Shown in pieces: positions 55,376-64,000 of a stretch of DNA of 64,000 nt. Location: the NCBI RefSeq assembly GCF_051846935.1, contig NZ_JBPYCS010000004.1:105904-169903 (forward strand), in the 5' to 3' direction. The notes beneath the pieces are model-generated. The model saw nothing but the letters and a program-made list of their open reading frames with translations, was not told the origin of the DNA and did no database searches. The translations under genes and the position numbers were made by a program. The stretch comes from JBPYCR01 sp051846935 (GTDB lineage Bacteria; Bacillota; Bacilli; Bacillales; Amphibacillaceae). Each line of letters opens with the position of its first letter. The stretch's first letter is position 1.

Positions 55376-55512
55376 ATAAGCTGCTTGAAGCGCAAGTCGG
55401 CGACTCCTGCGGGTAAGCATGTGACTTGAGACCCCACAGAGAGCCTTTTTTGCGAGCGAGGAGGCTCAAGCCCATGCCCGCGGAAAGCGACCGCCTGAAG
55501 CGCAAAGCATTG
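55376..55512. repeat. Stand-alone GC-rich palindromic repeat module
   Basis: A structured ~135-bp GC-rich block in AT-rich DNA: GGCGACTCCTGCGGGTAAGC ... GAGACCCCACAG ... GCGAGGAGGCTC ... CATGCCCGCGGAAAGCG. Outer arms (CCTGCGGG/CCCGCGGAAAGC with GCATG/CATGC) and inner arms (GAGCC/GGCTC) pair. The core GCTTTCCGCGGGC recurs in the copies at 0.2, 6.9 and 34.9 kb. Similar repeats are widespread in Bacillaceae genomes. The rest of 55157-55569 has no gene. Confidence 0.65.
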
Positions 55513-55569
55513 CAATTAGAAAACAGGAAGAAACATTAGATCGAAACAATACGCAAGGAAGGTGAAACG

Positions 55570-56682
55570 ATGGAAATAACAAAAAAACTAGGAGAAAAAA
55601 TTATAAAGCAAGCACGTCGGTTAATAAATGAACATATGATTATCGTTAACAAAAAAGCAATCGTCATCGCTAGCACACTGCCTAACCGCGTTGGTAATTT
55701 TCACGAAGGAGCCGATAAAGCTATTAAAAGCGGAACGAAAACAATTATCTCAATTGAAGATGAAAAAGAGATGCAAGGTGTAAAGGCTGGAATAAACTTA
55801 CCAATCATCATTCAAGGAAACGTAATCGGCACGATTGGAATTACAGGTAATCCCGACAAAGTAGTTCCTTTTGGCTCCTTAATGCAAAAAATGACCGAGT
55901 TACTTATTAAAGAAAGTATATTTATCCAAGAAACGGAATGGAAGGAACGTATTTTAGAACGCTTTGTATTCGATTGGTTGCAGCTAGAGAACAACTACGA
56001 TGAAGCATTTCTTAAAAGAGCACACGTATTAGGATTTAACACAGAGGCAACAAAAAGGTGTATTGTAGTATTAATAAAAGCAAACAAAGAGCAACAGCTC
56101 GCCGCAATTATTTCTAGCTGCAAAGCTTGGCTCGAAACCGAGCTTGCAGAAACTGTTTTAAAATGGGAAACGAATAAATTACTCCTTATCCTAGAAGACA
56201 AGCACCAAAAGAACTCGGCTAACCTTTCGAAATACATGCAGGCATTTCAGCGTTATGTTGAAAGTGAGTTTCAAATAGAAGTCCAAATTGGGATCGGTAA
56301 CGAAACAAACTTTCGTTCGCTAAACACCTCCTACTCTCAGGCAATGAAAGCATTGAAAGCTTGCTTACAGCCAATTACGTTTTATGACGATCTTTTGCTA
56401 GATATTTTATTGACAGAAATACAACCAACAACGAAATCTGGTTTTATCCACCACGTTTTACAACCAATTATACGAGACACAGTACTGATGAATACATTAG
56501 CAACGTATATAAAAAACGACTTGCAACTAAAGGAAACTGCAAATGAGCTCCATATTCATATCAATACGTTGCATTACCGTTTAAATAAAATTTATAAAAG
56601 AACGAATTTAAACCCAAGAGAAGTACACGCACTTACCGCCTTTCATCTCGCTTTCCTTTTATTAGAAGAAATACCGAAATAA
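55570..56682 (+). CDS. CdaR-family (sugar diacid) transcriptional regulator
   Basis: A 370-aa activator: N-terminal diacid-recognition domain (1-~135), GGDEF-like middle region and C-terminal HTH_30 (LKETANELHIHINTLHYRLNK). CdaR-type proteins sense glycolate, glycerate or sugar diacids; in B. subtilis the analogous YsfB precedes ysfCD. It lies 320 bp upstream of glcD in the same direction and probably controls it. GAAGGTGAAACG precedes the ATG. Confidence 0.9.
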   Translation: MEITKKLGEKIIKQARRLINEHMIIVNKKAIVIASTLPNRVGNFHEGADKAIKSGTKTIISIEDEKEMQGVKAGINLPIIIQGNVIGTIGITGNPDKVVPFGSLMQKMTELLIKESIFIQETEWKERILERFVFDWLQLENNYDEAFLKRAHVLGFNTEATKRCIVVLIKANKEQQLAAIISSCKAWLETELAETVLKWETNKLLLILEDKHQKNSANLSKYMQAFQRYVESEFQIEVQIGIGNETNFRSLNTSYSQAMKALKACLQPITFYDDLLLDILLTEIQPTTKSGFIHHVLQPIIRDTVLMNTLATYIKNDLQLKETANELHIHINTLHYRLNKIYKRTNLNPREVHALTAFHLAFLLLEEIPK

Positions 56683-56814
56683 ATCATTACGACGCACCTT
56701 TTTAGATGAACATCCAAATATTAAAAGTAAAAAAATATATTTTTTGTGTTATTATACATATATCTTTCTGAATATTTCCATTAAAATAAAGTTAAGTGTA
56801 AAAAATTTTGTGTT

Positions 56815-56920
56815 TTCGGATGTATGTGTGGAAAATTAGGAATACTCTCCAACATGAGCGGAAATGTCAGTAAGTTTCTCCTTCTACAATATTTTCCGGA
56901 TACCAAAACTTTAAATTAAT
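56815..56920. repeat. Small dispersed repeat, copy without the palindromic insert
   Basis: Inverted, this reads GGTATCCGGAAAATATTGTA ... CCGCTCATGTTGGAGAGTA ... CTAATTTTCCACAC, matching the two outer parts of the 6843-7015 repeat continuously, without the ~80-bp GC-rich module. It lies in the 320-bp gap between the CdaR gene and glcD, where it may affect the glcD promoter region. Confidence 0.55.
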
Positions 56921-57002
56921 GTTCTCTTCTCTTGAATTCCTTATTACTGCAAGCAAATGGATTCCGTTTCTTTTCCTATTATTTAACTAAAGGAGACATC
57001 AT

Positions 57003-58391
57003 ATGCTCACAAAGCAATTTATTGAACAACTAAAAGGTATTATAGGTGCAAAAAATATCCGAATGGACAATGCTTCTCTCTTAGCCTATTCGTATGATTC
57101 GACAGCCCAATTTCAAGCGATGCCCGACGCAGTTGTTACACCAGCAAACACAAAGGAAGTCGCTGCCATTGTTGAATTGTGCAATAACGAAAAGGTTCCA
57201 ATTATCCCTCGTGGTTCAGGTACTAATTTATGTGCTGGAACGACACCACTTAAAGGTGGAATTGTGCTCTTACTTAATAAAATGAATAAAATAGTAGAAA
57301 TTGACGAAGAGAATCTGACGATGACGGTTCAACCTGGCGTTTATACGAAAACCATCCATGAAGCAGCCGAGTCTATCGGTCTATTTTATCCGCCAGATCC
57401 TGGTTCAATGCACATCTCTCAAATAGGTGGAAATATTAGCGAAAACTCAGGAGGCTTGCGCGGATTAAAGTATGGTGTTACAAAAGATTACGTTTTAGGC
57501 CTTGAAATCGTTCTACCGAATGGAGAAGTTATTCGAACAGGCGGCAAATTAGCGAAGGACGTTGCTGGTTATGACTTAACGAGTTTATACGTTGGTTCAG
57601 AAGGGACACTCGGTATTATAACAGAAGCTATTTTAAAGCTTATTCCAAAACCGGAAACAAAACAAACGATGTTAGCATTATACGATGATATAGAAAAAGC
57701 TGCAGAATCTGTTTCTTCAATTATTGCTAACCGAATCATCCCTGCTACTTTAGAGTTTTTAGATCGACACACATTACAAGTTGTAGAGGATTTTGCTAAG
57801 ATCGGATTGCCGACATATGCGGAAGCTGTTTTACTTATTGAACAAGACGGCCCACTGCAAATTGTCCAGCAAGATATGTCTTTAATCGCAGCACTCTGTG
57901 AACAGAACAACGCTTTTCAAGTAACGATTGCTGAAACCGAAGAAGAAGCAAACGATCTAACAGCAGCAAGACGCACTGCTTTGTCCGCACTATCAAGGCT
58001 AAAACCAACGACAATTCTTGAAGACGCGACCGTTCCCCGATCCGAAATTGCTAACATGGTACGCGCCATCGGAGTAATTGCTGAAAAGTATAATTTAACC
58101 ATTTGTACGTTCGGTCATGCTGGTGATGGTAATTTACATCCAACCTGTCTAACCGACGCTCGAGATACAGAAGAAATGACTCGTGTGGAGCAAGCGCTTG
58201 GAGAAATATTTGAAGCTGCAATATCTCTTGGAGGAACAATTACTGGAGAACATGGTGTAGGAGCAATGAAGCTCCCTTACTTACATTTGAAAGCCGGAAA
58301 AGCGGGTATTGCCGCCATGCGTAGTATTAAGCAAGCACTTGACCCGAATAACATTATGAATCCTGGCAAGATATTTACAATACTTGAATAA
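57003..58391 (+). CDS. glcD: Glycolate oxidase FAD subunit (GlcD-like)
   Basis: A 462-aa FAD-linked 2-hydroxyacid dehydrogenase of the PCMH/VAO family. FAD region PIIPRGSGTNLCAG and GGNISENSGGLRG ... DVAGYDLTSLYVGSEGTLG; C-terminal substrate domain with TFGHAGDGNLHP and GEHGVG. Works with GlcF to oxidise glycolate (or lactate) and pass electrons to the membrane. AAAGGAG upstream. The end overlaps the glcF leader. D-lactate is an alternative substrate. Confidence 0.9.
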   Translation: MLTKQFIEQLKGIIGAKNIRMDNASLLAYSYDSTAQFQAMPDAVVTPANTKEVAAIVELCNNEKVPIIPRGSGTNLCAGTTPLKGGIVLLLNKMNKIVEIDEENLTMTVQPGVYTKTIHEAAESIGLFYPPDPGSMHISQIGGNISENSGGLRGLKYGVTKDYVLGLEIVLPNGEVIRTGGKLAKDVAGYDLTSLYVGSEGTLGIITEAILKLIPKPETKQTMLALYDDIEKAAESVSSIIANRIIPATLEFLDRHTLQVVEDFAKIGLPTYAEAVLLIEQDGPLQIVQQDMSLIAALCEQNNAFQVTIAETEEEANDLTAARRTALSALSRLKPTTILEDATVPRSEIANMVRAIGVIAEKYNLTICTFGHAGDGNLHPTCLTDARDTEEMTRVEQALGEIFEAAISLGGTITGEHGVGAMKLPYLHLKAGKAGIAAMRSIKQALDPNNIMNPGKIFTILE

Positions 58392-58410
58392 GAATTGTGA
58401 GGGGTTACCA

Positions 58411-59751
58411 ATGGATGTACAAGAAAAGTCTCGAATACAAGCAGCGTTTAAAACCAAAATGGATTATGACGAAATTCTTAACTGCACGCGGTGTGGCTTT
58501 TGTTTGCCAAGCTGTCCTACATATGTAGAAACAGGTGATGAAGTGCATTCTCCTCGAGGACGAATTGCGATTATGAAAGGACTCGTAGACGGAACAATTG
58601 AACCGAGTGAAGAAGTAAAACGATCAATCGATCTTTGTCTTGGGTGCCGAGCATGTGAGCCTGTTTGTCCATCAGGAGTACAGTTTGGTCATCTGCTAGA
58701 ACAAGCACGTGACGCTATTTATCAAAATAATCAACAATCTATTTTTGAAAAGTGGATACGCAAGGCTTCGTTTAACAACCTTTTTCCCTACCAAAACCGC
58801 ATGATTGGCCTTACAAGTTTACTAGGATTGTATCAGCGATCTGGGATTCAACAAACAGCCAGAAGGGTTGGATTTATGAAGCTTTTTCCCGCCCATTTGC
58901 AAGCTATGGAAAAAGTAATTCCTGAAGTTCCAAAGCGAAAGGAATTAAAAAGAAGGCCAAGTCATTTAAAACCGTATACTAAACAGCAAAAAAAAGTCGC
59001 CTTCTTTTCTGGTTGCCTTATGGATACGATGTTTATGCATACAAATGATGCAACAACAAAATTATTACAATACGCCGGCTGTGAAATCGTCATTCCACAA
59101 TCTCAAGGCTGTTGTGGAGCTTTGCATGGGCATAGTGGCGAACAAGATCGAGCGAGGGAGATGGCAAAACGTAATATTGAAGCATTTGAACAAATGGAAG
59201 CAGATTATATTATTACAAATGCCGGTGGATGTGGTGCATTTCTCGTTGATTATACGTATCTATTAAAGGATGACCCCGCATGGAGTGAACGTGCGAGGTT
59301 TTTCACCAATAGGATCATGGATATTTCTAGAATATTAATTGAACTCGATTTTCATAAGCTTGCACTTCAGCTTGACGAACAAATTATTACTTATCAAGAT
59401 TCATGTCATTTAAAAAATGGTCAAAAAACATTTACGGAGCCGCGACAATTATTAAATTCTATTAAAGGTGCTCAATATGTAGAGATGCAGGATGCAGATC
59501 GTTGCTGTGGCTCAGCAGGCATTTACAACATGATTGAACCCGATATGTCTATGCAAATATTGGGTTATAAAATGAAGCAAACAATTAAAACAAAAGCAAA
59601 AACAATTGTAACAGCTAATCCAGGCTGTCTGCTACAAATGAAATTAGGTATTGAGCGGGAAGGCTTGGCTGATCAGATCAGAGCCGTTCACATTGTAGAT
59701 TTACTGTTAGAAGCGTATGAGTACGCAAGACGTGGGAAGCAATCTTCCTAA
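58411..59751 (+). CDS. glcF: Glycolate oxidase iron-sulfur subunit (GlcF-like)
   Basis: A 446-aa protein with two 4Fe-4S motifs (CTRCGFCLPSC and CLGCRACEPVC) and two CCG cysteine-rich domains (SGCLMD ... GCCGALHG; DSCHLK ... RCCGSAG). It accepts electrons from GlcD. ATG at 58411 has GAGGGG six bases upstream; the longer reading from 58384 overlaps glcD. No glcE-type third subunit is present, as in B. subtilis ysfCD. Confidence 0.9.
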   Translation: MDVQEKSRIQAAFKTKMDYDEILNCTRCGFCLPSCPTYVETGDEVHSPRGRIAIMKGLVDGTIEPSEEVKRSIDLCLGCRACEPVCPSGVQFGHLLEQARDAIYQNNQQSIFEKWIRKASFNNLFPYQNRMIGLTSLLGLYQRSGIQQTARRVGFMKLFPAHLQAMEKVIPEVPKRKELKRRPSHLKPYTKQQKKVAFFSGCLMDTMFMHTNDATTKLLQYAGCEIVIPQSQGCCGALHGHSGEQDRAREMAKRNIEAFEQMEADYIITNAGGCGAFLVDYTYLLKDDPAWSERARFFTNRIMDISRILIELDFHKLALQLDEQIITYQDSCHLKNGQKTFTEPRQLLNSIKGAQYVEMQDADRCCGSAGIYNMIEPDMSMQILGYKMKQTIKTKAKTIVTANPGCLLQMKLGIEREGLADQIRAVHIVDLLLEAYEYARRGKQSS

Positions 59752-59845
59752 TCTTGCTCACTTTATTATACTTAAATATCGAGCTAACAATATTTTAGTT
59801 CCTATTAATTTTACATGTTATTTATGATGAAATGAGGGTAGTTAA

Positions 59846-60754
59846 ATGATTAACACGTTACAAAGGCTATTCCCTTCCCTTTTAACACAGTTCCCAAACG
59901 ATAGAAACAAAACGAAACAATACGTATGGTTTTTAACAACAGATCAACTGCCTATCGGTATTCATAAAAAAGAGCTGACACAAAAAGACAATACGTTGTT
60001 AGCTACGTTTTTGACCCCTTTTAATGCTAATCTGCCTACCCCTACAGTCGAAGAGGATAAATGGAGGAAACGAATAAGTGGTGCAAATCAAAATGAACCA
60101 AATGAAACAAAAGCCACTTTTCGTTTTATTTATTTTCAATTGGCAGATAATGAAGTCGATCCAACAGCTTTTCTCGAAGCAATACAAGCGCTTTTTTCAA
60201 AGTCCGTCCCAATTCTATGGGAAAACGAACACGAAGGAGTCATAATTGAAGAGAAATCCGTATCCGATGAAGATATCAATTTCAAACAAATTATTAATGT
60301 TTTGACGAGTGATTTATATGTGAACATTAAATTTTTTATCGGTCTGTATCAACGTTCCTTGCATAATGTTTCCACCTACTATAACACGATGAAAGCTACG
60401 GCCAAAACTGTATTTGCTCACTCTAAGCTCACTGTTATTACTTATCCAGAAGCCGTTCCATATATTCTTATGAATCAAGTAAACACAAGTGTAAGAGAAC
60501 AAATCACTTCCGGAATTTTGGACGAATTTGTTGCAGATCCTAACATGTTACAAACGATTCAAACCTTTTTCAAATGTAACTTAAATGTTTCGGTAACAGC
60601 AAAAGAAATGTATATGCATCGAAATAGCTTACAATATCGAATTGATAAATTTCGTTTAAAAACAGGTATTGATATCCAACAATTTGATCAAGCTCAAGCT
60701 GTGTATCTGGCGTTATTGGCAAAAGAATTTGAAAAAGTTAGTGAACATGCATAA
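59846..60754 (+). CDS. YxkF-like PucR/CdaR C-terminal HTH regulator
   Basis: A 302-aa protein with a divergent N-terminal region and a C-terminal HTH_30 (VTAKEMYMHRNSLQYRIDKF), lacking a PucR or diacid domain. In B. subtilis yxkF lies directly upstream of msmX, the same arrangement as here. GAGGG upstream of the ATG. Role probably transcriptional; ligand unknown. A hairpin (AACATGCATAAA / TTTATGCATGTT) overlaps its stop. Confidence 0.75.
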   Translation: MINTLQRLFPSLLTQFPNDRNKTKQYVWFLTTDQLPIGIHKKELTQKDNTLLATFLTPFNANLPTPTVEEDKWRKRISGANQNEPNETKATFRFIYFQLADNEVDPTAFLEAIQALFSKSVPILWENEHEGVIIEEKSVSDEDINFKQIINVLTSDLYVNIKFFIGLYQRSLHNVSTYYNTMKATAKTVFAHSKLTVITYPEAVPYILMNQVNTSVREQITSGILDEFVADPNMLQTIQTFFKCNLNVSVTAKEMYMHRNSLQYRIDKFRLKTGIDIQQFDQAQAVYLALLAKEFEKVSEHA

Positions 60755-60852
60755 AAAAGAAAAAATAATTTATGCATGTTACCCATTTTGAATTATCTGA
60801 CGTTTTAGTATTATTAAAACAACAGAATAATATGAATTAGGGGGTACTTGTA

Positions 60853-61983
60853 ATGGCAGAATTGCAGCTAAACAATATTAAAAAGGTATATGGGAAAGAT
60901 GTTGTTGCGGTAGAGGATTTTAATTTACATATTGATGATAAGGAATTCGTTGTTTTCGTAGGACCTTCTGGATGTGGAAAATCAACGACATTACGTATGA
61001 TAGCCGGATTAGAGGAAATTTCTAGTGGAGAATTGTATATTGATGATGTATTAATGAACGATGTCGCGCCAAAAGATCGAGACATTGCAATGGTGTTTCA
61101 AAACTATGCTCTATACCCGCATATGAATGTGTATGATAACATGGCCTTCGGACTAAAACTACGCAAATTTAAAAAAGCAGAAATTAAAGAACGCGTGCAC
61201 AATGCGGCTAAAATTTTAGGTTTAGAAGATTTCTTGGATCGAAAGCCAAAAGCATTATCTGGTGGGCAACGTCAACGTGTAGCTCTTGGCCGTGCGATCG
61301 TAAGAGATGCAAAAGTCTTCCTAATGGATGAGCCACTGTCTAATCTGGATGCTAAACTACGAGTGCAGATGCGTGCGGAAATCCAAAAGCTACACCAACG
61401 ATTGCAAACAACGACGATTTACGTTACACATGATCAAACCGAAGCAATGACAATGGCCACGAGGCTTGTTGTTATGAAGGATGGTATCATTCAGCAGGTC
61501 GGTGCACCGAAAGAAGTTTATGATTTTCCAGAAAACATGTTTGTGGGAGGATTTATTGGCTCTCCTTCCATGAATTTCTTGAATGGAAAGTTAACAGATG
61601 GTTTTTTCACAATGGGAGAAACGAGCGTCAAAGTACCTGAAGAAAAAATGAAATTTCTTAAGGAGTCTGGATACGTAAACAAAGACTTGATACTAGGCAT
61701 TCGTCCAGAAGACATTCACGATCAATCACTATCTAATGGAGTCTTTTCAAGCGCTAAATTCACAGCAAATGTTGAAGTTGCTGAATTAATGGGTTCTGAA
61801 ACCGTTATTTACTCTAAAATTAACAACGAGGACTTTGTCGCTCGCATTGAAGCCCGTACGGGAATTATGAGCGGAGCAACACTTGAATTAGCCTTTAATA
61901 TGGAAAACTGCCATTTCTTTGATAAAGAGACAGAGCTGAGAATTAAAGGGAAGGAAGAAAAGACATTAGCGATGGAAGCATGA
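60853..61983 (+). CDS. msmX: Multi-sugar ABC transporter ATPase (MsmX/UgpC type)
   Basis: A 376-aa ATPase energising several sugar ABC importers. Walker A GPSGCGKST, signature LSGGQRQR, Walker B VFLMDEP, switch His in THDQTEAMT; C-terminal MalK-like regulatory OB domain from ~240. No permeases or binding proteins adjoin it, which is usual for MsmX. GGGGGTAC upstream. Confidence 0.92.
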   Translation: MAELQLNNIKKVYGKDVVAVEDFNLHIDDKEFVVFVGPSGCGKSTTLRMIAGLEEISSGELYIDDVLMNDVAPKDRDIAMVFQNYALYPHMNVYDNMAFGLKLRKFKKAEIKERVHNAAKILGLEDFLDRKPKALSGGQRQRVALGRAIVRDAKVFLMDEPLSNLDAKLRVQMRAEIQKLHQRLQTTTIYVTHDQTEAMTMATRLVVMKDGIIQQVGAPKEVYDFPENMFVGGFIGSPSMNFLNGKLTDGFFTMGETSVKVPEEKMKFLKESGYVNKDLILGIRPEDIHDQSLSNGVFSSAKFTANVEVAELMGSETVIYSKINNEDFVARIEARTGIMSGATLELAFNMENCHFFDKETELRIKGKEEKTLAMEA

Positions 61984-62063
61984 TTTATTCTAAGTTTTTC
62001 TTTTAAAGTACTAACTGTTAAACTAATACCTACAATAAAAAATGCTTTCTTTTTCAAATGCAC

Positions 62064-62110
62064 AAAAAAACTGGTGCTCACTCTGTTACATGACAAGCAC
62101 CAGTTTTTTA
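62064..62110. terminator. Convergent terminator between msmX and the FAH gene
   Basis: AAAAAACTGGTGCT and AGCACCAGTTTTTT are a perfect 14-bp stem with A and T runs on both sides, acting in both directions. Confidence 0.9.
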
Positions 62111-62113
62111 TGT

Positions 62114-63004
62114 CTATTTATCTTTAATAAACTGACTCGTTAACCTACCTAATTTCTCAATCTCTACGGTAACTTCATCTCCTGGTTGAATATATACTTG
62201 CTTATCTTCTGGCATACCCATTACTACGCCTTCCGGTGTACCCGTTAAAACAACATCTCCAGGAGTCAATGTCATATACTTTGAAATATAGCTTATTATT
62301 TCATTGCAATGAAAGATCATATCTGATGTATTTGAATTTTGTCTTTCTTCACCGTTTACAAACGTTTTCAAATATAAATTATTCGGATTATCTACTTCGT
62401 TACGCGTTACTAAATAAGGGCCGATCGGAGTAAAATCATCGCAACTCTTACCTAATAACCATTGTGAAGATACAAATTGTAAATCTCTTGCAGACAAATC
62501 GTTTGCTATTACATAACCAAACACATGATCAAGTGCTTCTTCCTTTTCAACATCTTTTGTCTTCTTTCCTATAACAATACCTAACTCCACTTCATAATCT
62601 AGCTTTTTAGTCACCTTTGGTACAGCAATATTCTGTTTATGACCGGTTAATGTATTATTATATTTCGTGAAGAGTATTGGCGTTTCCGGATAAGGGGAAC
62701 CAGTTTCATCAGCATGTTTTTGATAGTTTAAGCCAACACAAATAATTTTATTCGGTGAGGGTACAGCTGGTCCAAAACTAATGTCACTTTCTGCAACCAT
62801 ATAATATTTATCTTGTGGTAATTCTTCAATATAACTTTCAAGCTCCGTGATAACAGGCTCCCCACCTTGAATAATGTCCATTATGTTACTGGATATATTT
62901 TCATTCGGTTGGATTGTTAATGCTTTTTCTATATCTATGATTCCTTTTTCTGTTTTAATACCTAATGTTTGTTGATTATCATTAATAAAATTCAGGATTT
63001 TCAT
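62114..63004 (-). CDS. Fumarylacetoacetate hydrolase family protein
   Basis: A 296-aa protein with an N-terminal FAH_N segment and the FAH catalytic domain: NKIICVGLNYQKHADETG, YEVELGIVIGKK (metal Glu), GYVIANDLSARDLQ and TGTPEGVVMGM. Such enzymes cleave C-C bonds in diketo acids or dehydrate keto sugar acids. Downstream of an SMP-30 lactonase gene, so a sugar-acid role is possible. GGAGGT upstream. Confidence 0.88.
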   Translation of the reverse strand: MKILNFINDNQQTLGIKTEKGIIDIEKALTIQPNENISSNIMDIIQGGEPVITELESYIEELPQDKYYMVAESDISFGPAVPSPNKIICVGLNYQKHADETGSPYPETPILFTKYNNTLTGHKQNIAVPKVTKKLDYEVELGIVIGKKTKDVEKEEALDHVFGYVIANDLSARDLQFVSSQWLLGKSCDDFTPIGPYLVTRNEVDNPNNLYLKTFVNGEERQNSNTSDMIFHCNEIISYISKYMTLTPGDVVLTGTPEGVVMGMPEDKQVYIQPGDEVTVEIEKLGRLTSQFIKDK

Positions 63005-63091
63005 TCTACTACCTCCAGAGTTTACTACAATAATTTCATCTTTTATGTTATATCATTTATTATTTAATGATTAAAAAATTAAATATAATTT

Positions 63092-63967
63092 TCATCCTTT
63101 AAATTTATACGACTGTGTACCAACAATATTAGTATCTAATCGAAAAACGCCACCTGCAAGTGGTTGAATTTCTAAATCATTTTTGTTTAAATCTAATCTT
63201 GATGTAGTTATATATAATTCATTCATTTTTTCCCCACCGAAAACACAAGATGATACATTTAGCACTGGTATAGGTATAACTTCGAGTAATTTTCCTATTT
63301 CGGGGTTCCATCTTGTAACTTTAGAACCTCCCCAGTGTGCAATCCAAATTTTGCCTTCCATATCTGTAGTTACACCATCGGGTATTCCTTCTTTATCTTC
63401 GAATTTTATTACTACTCTTTCGTTGTCAATCTTTCCTGATTCATTATCATAATCGAAGGCTACTACTTGTCTTGTCGGTGAATCAACATAATACATTATA
63501 TCATCGTTCGGGGACCACGCTATACCATTTGATATACTAACCTTCTCTTTTACCTTTGTGATTTCTAAATTATGATTTAATCGATAAAGTGATCCACAAT
63601 TTTTTTGTCCATTAAAGTCCATCGTACCTGCCCAAAAACGACCAGCAGGATCACACTTTCCATCATTAAATCGATTATTTTTTAAATGAATTTCTGGATT
63701 AAGTATAGGTATCATCATTTCCTCTTTAATATCAAAAAAATTTATTCCGTTTTGTGTAGTTAACAATAAACCACCAGATTCTCTTACTACCACACTACTA
63801 ACATACTCATTGACATATATTACACGATCCACATTTTCTCTTGGGTTAAATATGTGCAATTTCTTACCAATAATATCTACCCAGTATAGTATTTTTTTAT
63901 CAGGATCCCAACAAGGACCTTCTCCTATTAATGCTTGTGCATCAACAATTAATTTAACAGAGTTCAT
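63092..63967 (-). CDS. SMP-30/gluconolactonase family protein
   Basis: A six-bladed beta-propeller lactonase (291 aa). EGPCWDPDKKILYWVDI carries the first metal Glu; NRFNDGKCDPAGRFWAGTMD and ISNGIAWSPNDDIMYYVDSP give the Asn/Asp metal ligands. Likely opens sugar lactones. The ATG at 63967 has GGGATGG nine bases upstream; a GTG two codons earlier is less well spaced. It lies 87 bp upstream of the FAH gene on the same strand; other operon members may lie beyond the window edge. Confidence 0.86.
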   Translation of the reverse strand: MNSVKLIVDAQALIGEGPCWDPDKKILYWVDIIGKKLHIFNPRENVDRVIYVNEYVSSVVVRESGGLLLTTQNGINFFDIKEEMMIPILNPEIHLKNNRFNDGKCDPAGRFWAGTMDFNGQKNCGSLYRLNHNLEITKVKEKVSISNGIAWSPNDDIMYYVDSPTRQVVAFDYDNESGKIDNERVVIKFEDKEGIPDGVTTDMEGKIWIAHWGGSKVTRWNPEIGKLLEVIPIPVLNVSSCVFGGEKMNELYITTSRLDLNKNDLEIQPLAGGVFRLDTNIVGTQSYKFKG

Positions 63968-64000
63968 TTTCACCCATCCCTAATACACTATATAAAACTA

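Noticed and set aside
1..64000. CRISPR array, prophage or rRNA/tRNA genes
   Set aside because: No regularly spaced direct repeats, phage gene runs or tRNA-like cloverleaf sequences were seen on reading through the window.

Overview
The window is about 64 kb of AT-rich chromosome from a Gram-positive, spore-forming Bacillaceae. An Oceanobacillus/Virgibacillus-like relative is the best guess. Gene content and local order follow Bacillus subtilis core blocks (ctaABCDEF, pycA, ftsW, ylaFHIJLN, yktBC, SR1, pdhABCD, ykyA, defB, ykrA, rpoY-rnjA, ktrC, ykuU, ykuL, ykyB, ktrD). Ribosome binding sites are strong AGGAGG types, GTG/TTG starts are common, and sporulation-type genes (YhcN/YlaJ lipoprotein, a Spo0E-like phosphatase) are present. 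I see no rRNA, tRNA, CRISPR or prophage.

Layout. 0.4-6.8 kb: caa3 cytochrome c oxidase (ctaFEDCB) divergent from ctaA. 7.2-9.6 kb: a lipoprotein, a DUF1648 membrane protein and a pseudouridine synthase. 9.7-14.8 kb: pyruvate carboxylase, ftsW and ylaN. 15.5-22.3 kb: the small yla/ykt genes, carbamate kinase and an inositol monophosphatase-like enzyme. 22.4-24.7 kb: a nitronate monooxygenase, the SR1 dual-function RNA with its 38-residue peptide, and a polysaccharide deacetylase lipoprotein. 24.8-29.6 kb: the pyruvate dehydrogenase operon. 30.1-38.9 kb: ykyA, peptide deformylase, a HAD phosphatase, rpoY-rnjA, ktrC, a 2-Cys peroxiredoxin, DarB/YkuL and TrhA. 39-49 kb: an accessory catabolic locus. 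49-55 kb: ykyB, small genes including a Spo0E-like phosphatase, signal peptidase I, a GGDEF-EAL protein and ktrD. 55.5-64 kb: a glycolate oxidase-like module (CdaR regulator, GlcD, GlcF), a YxkF-like regulator with an MsmX-type ABC ATPase, then an FAH-family hydrolase and an SMP-30 lactonase at the window edge.

The most interesting locus is 39.0-48.9 kb. A PucR-type regulator and a complete TRAP carboxylate transporter (DctP-DctQ-DctM) precede four tightly packed genes: an M20 carbamoylase, PyrK, PyrD (class 1B dihydroorotate dehydrogenase) and a cyclic amidohydrolase. The amidohydrolase carries dihydroorotase-type substrate residues (HxHxR, MPNT), and PyrD keeps its orotate-binding residues. 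Together they could import orotate, reduce it to dihydroorotate, open the ring to N-carbamoyl-L-aspartate and release L-aspartate, i.e. the pyrimidine pathway run backwards as a catabolic operon. This is inference from domain content and motifs and needs testing.

Several intergenic regions hold dispersed repeats. Two internally deleted ISL3-like elements (34.9 and 43.6 kb) and one partial copy (0.2 kb) carry a GC-rich palindromic module. The same module occurs alone at 55.4 kb and inside a separate ~0.1 kb repeat at 6.9 kb. A copy of that small repeat at 56.8 kb lacks the module, giving a filled/empty-site pair.
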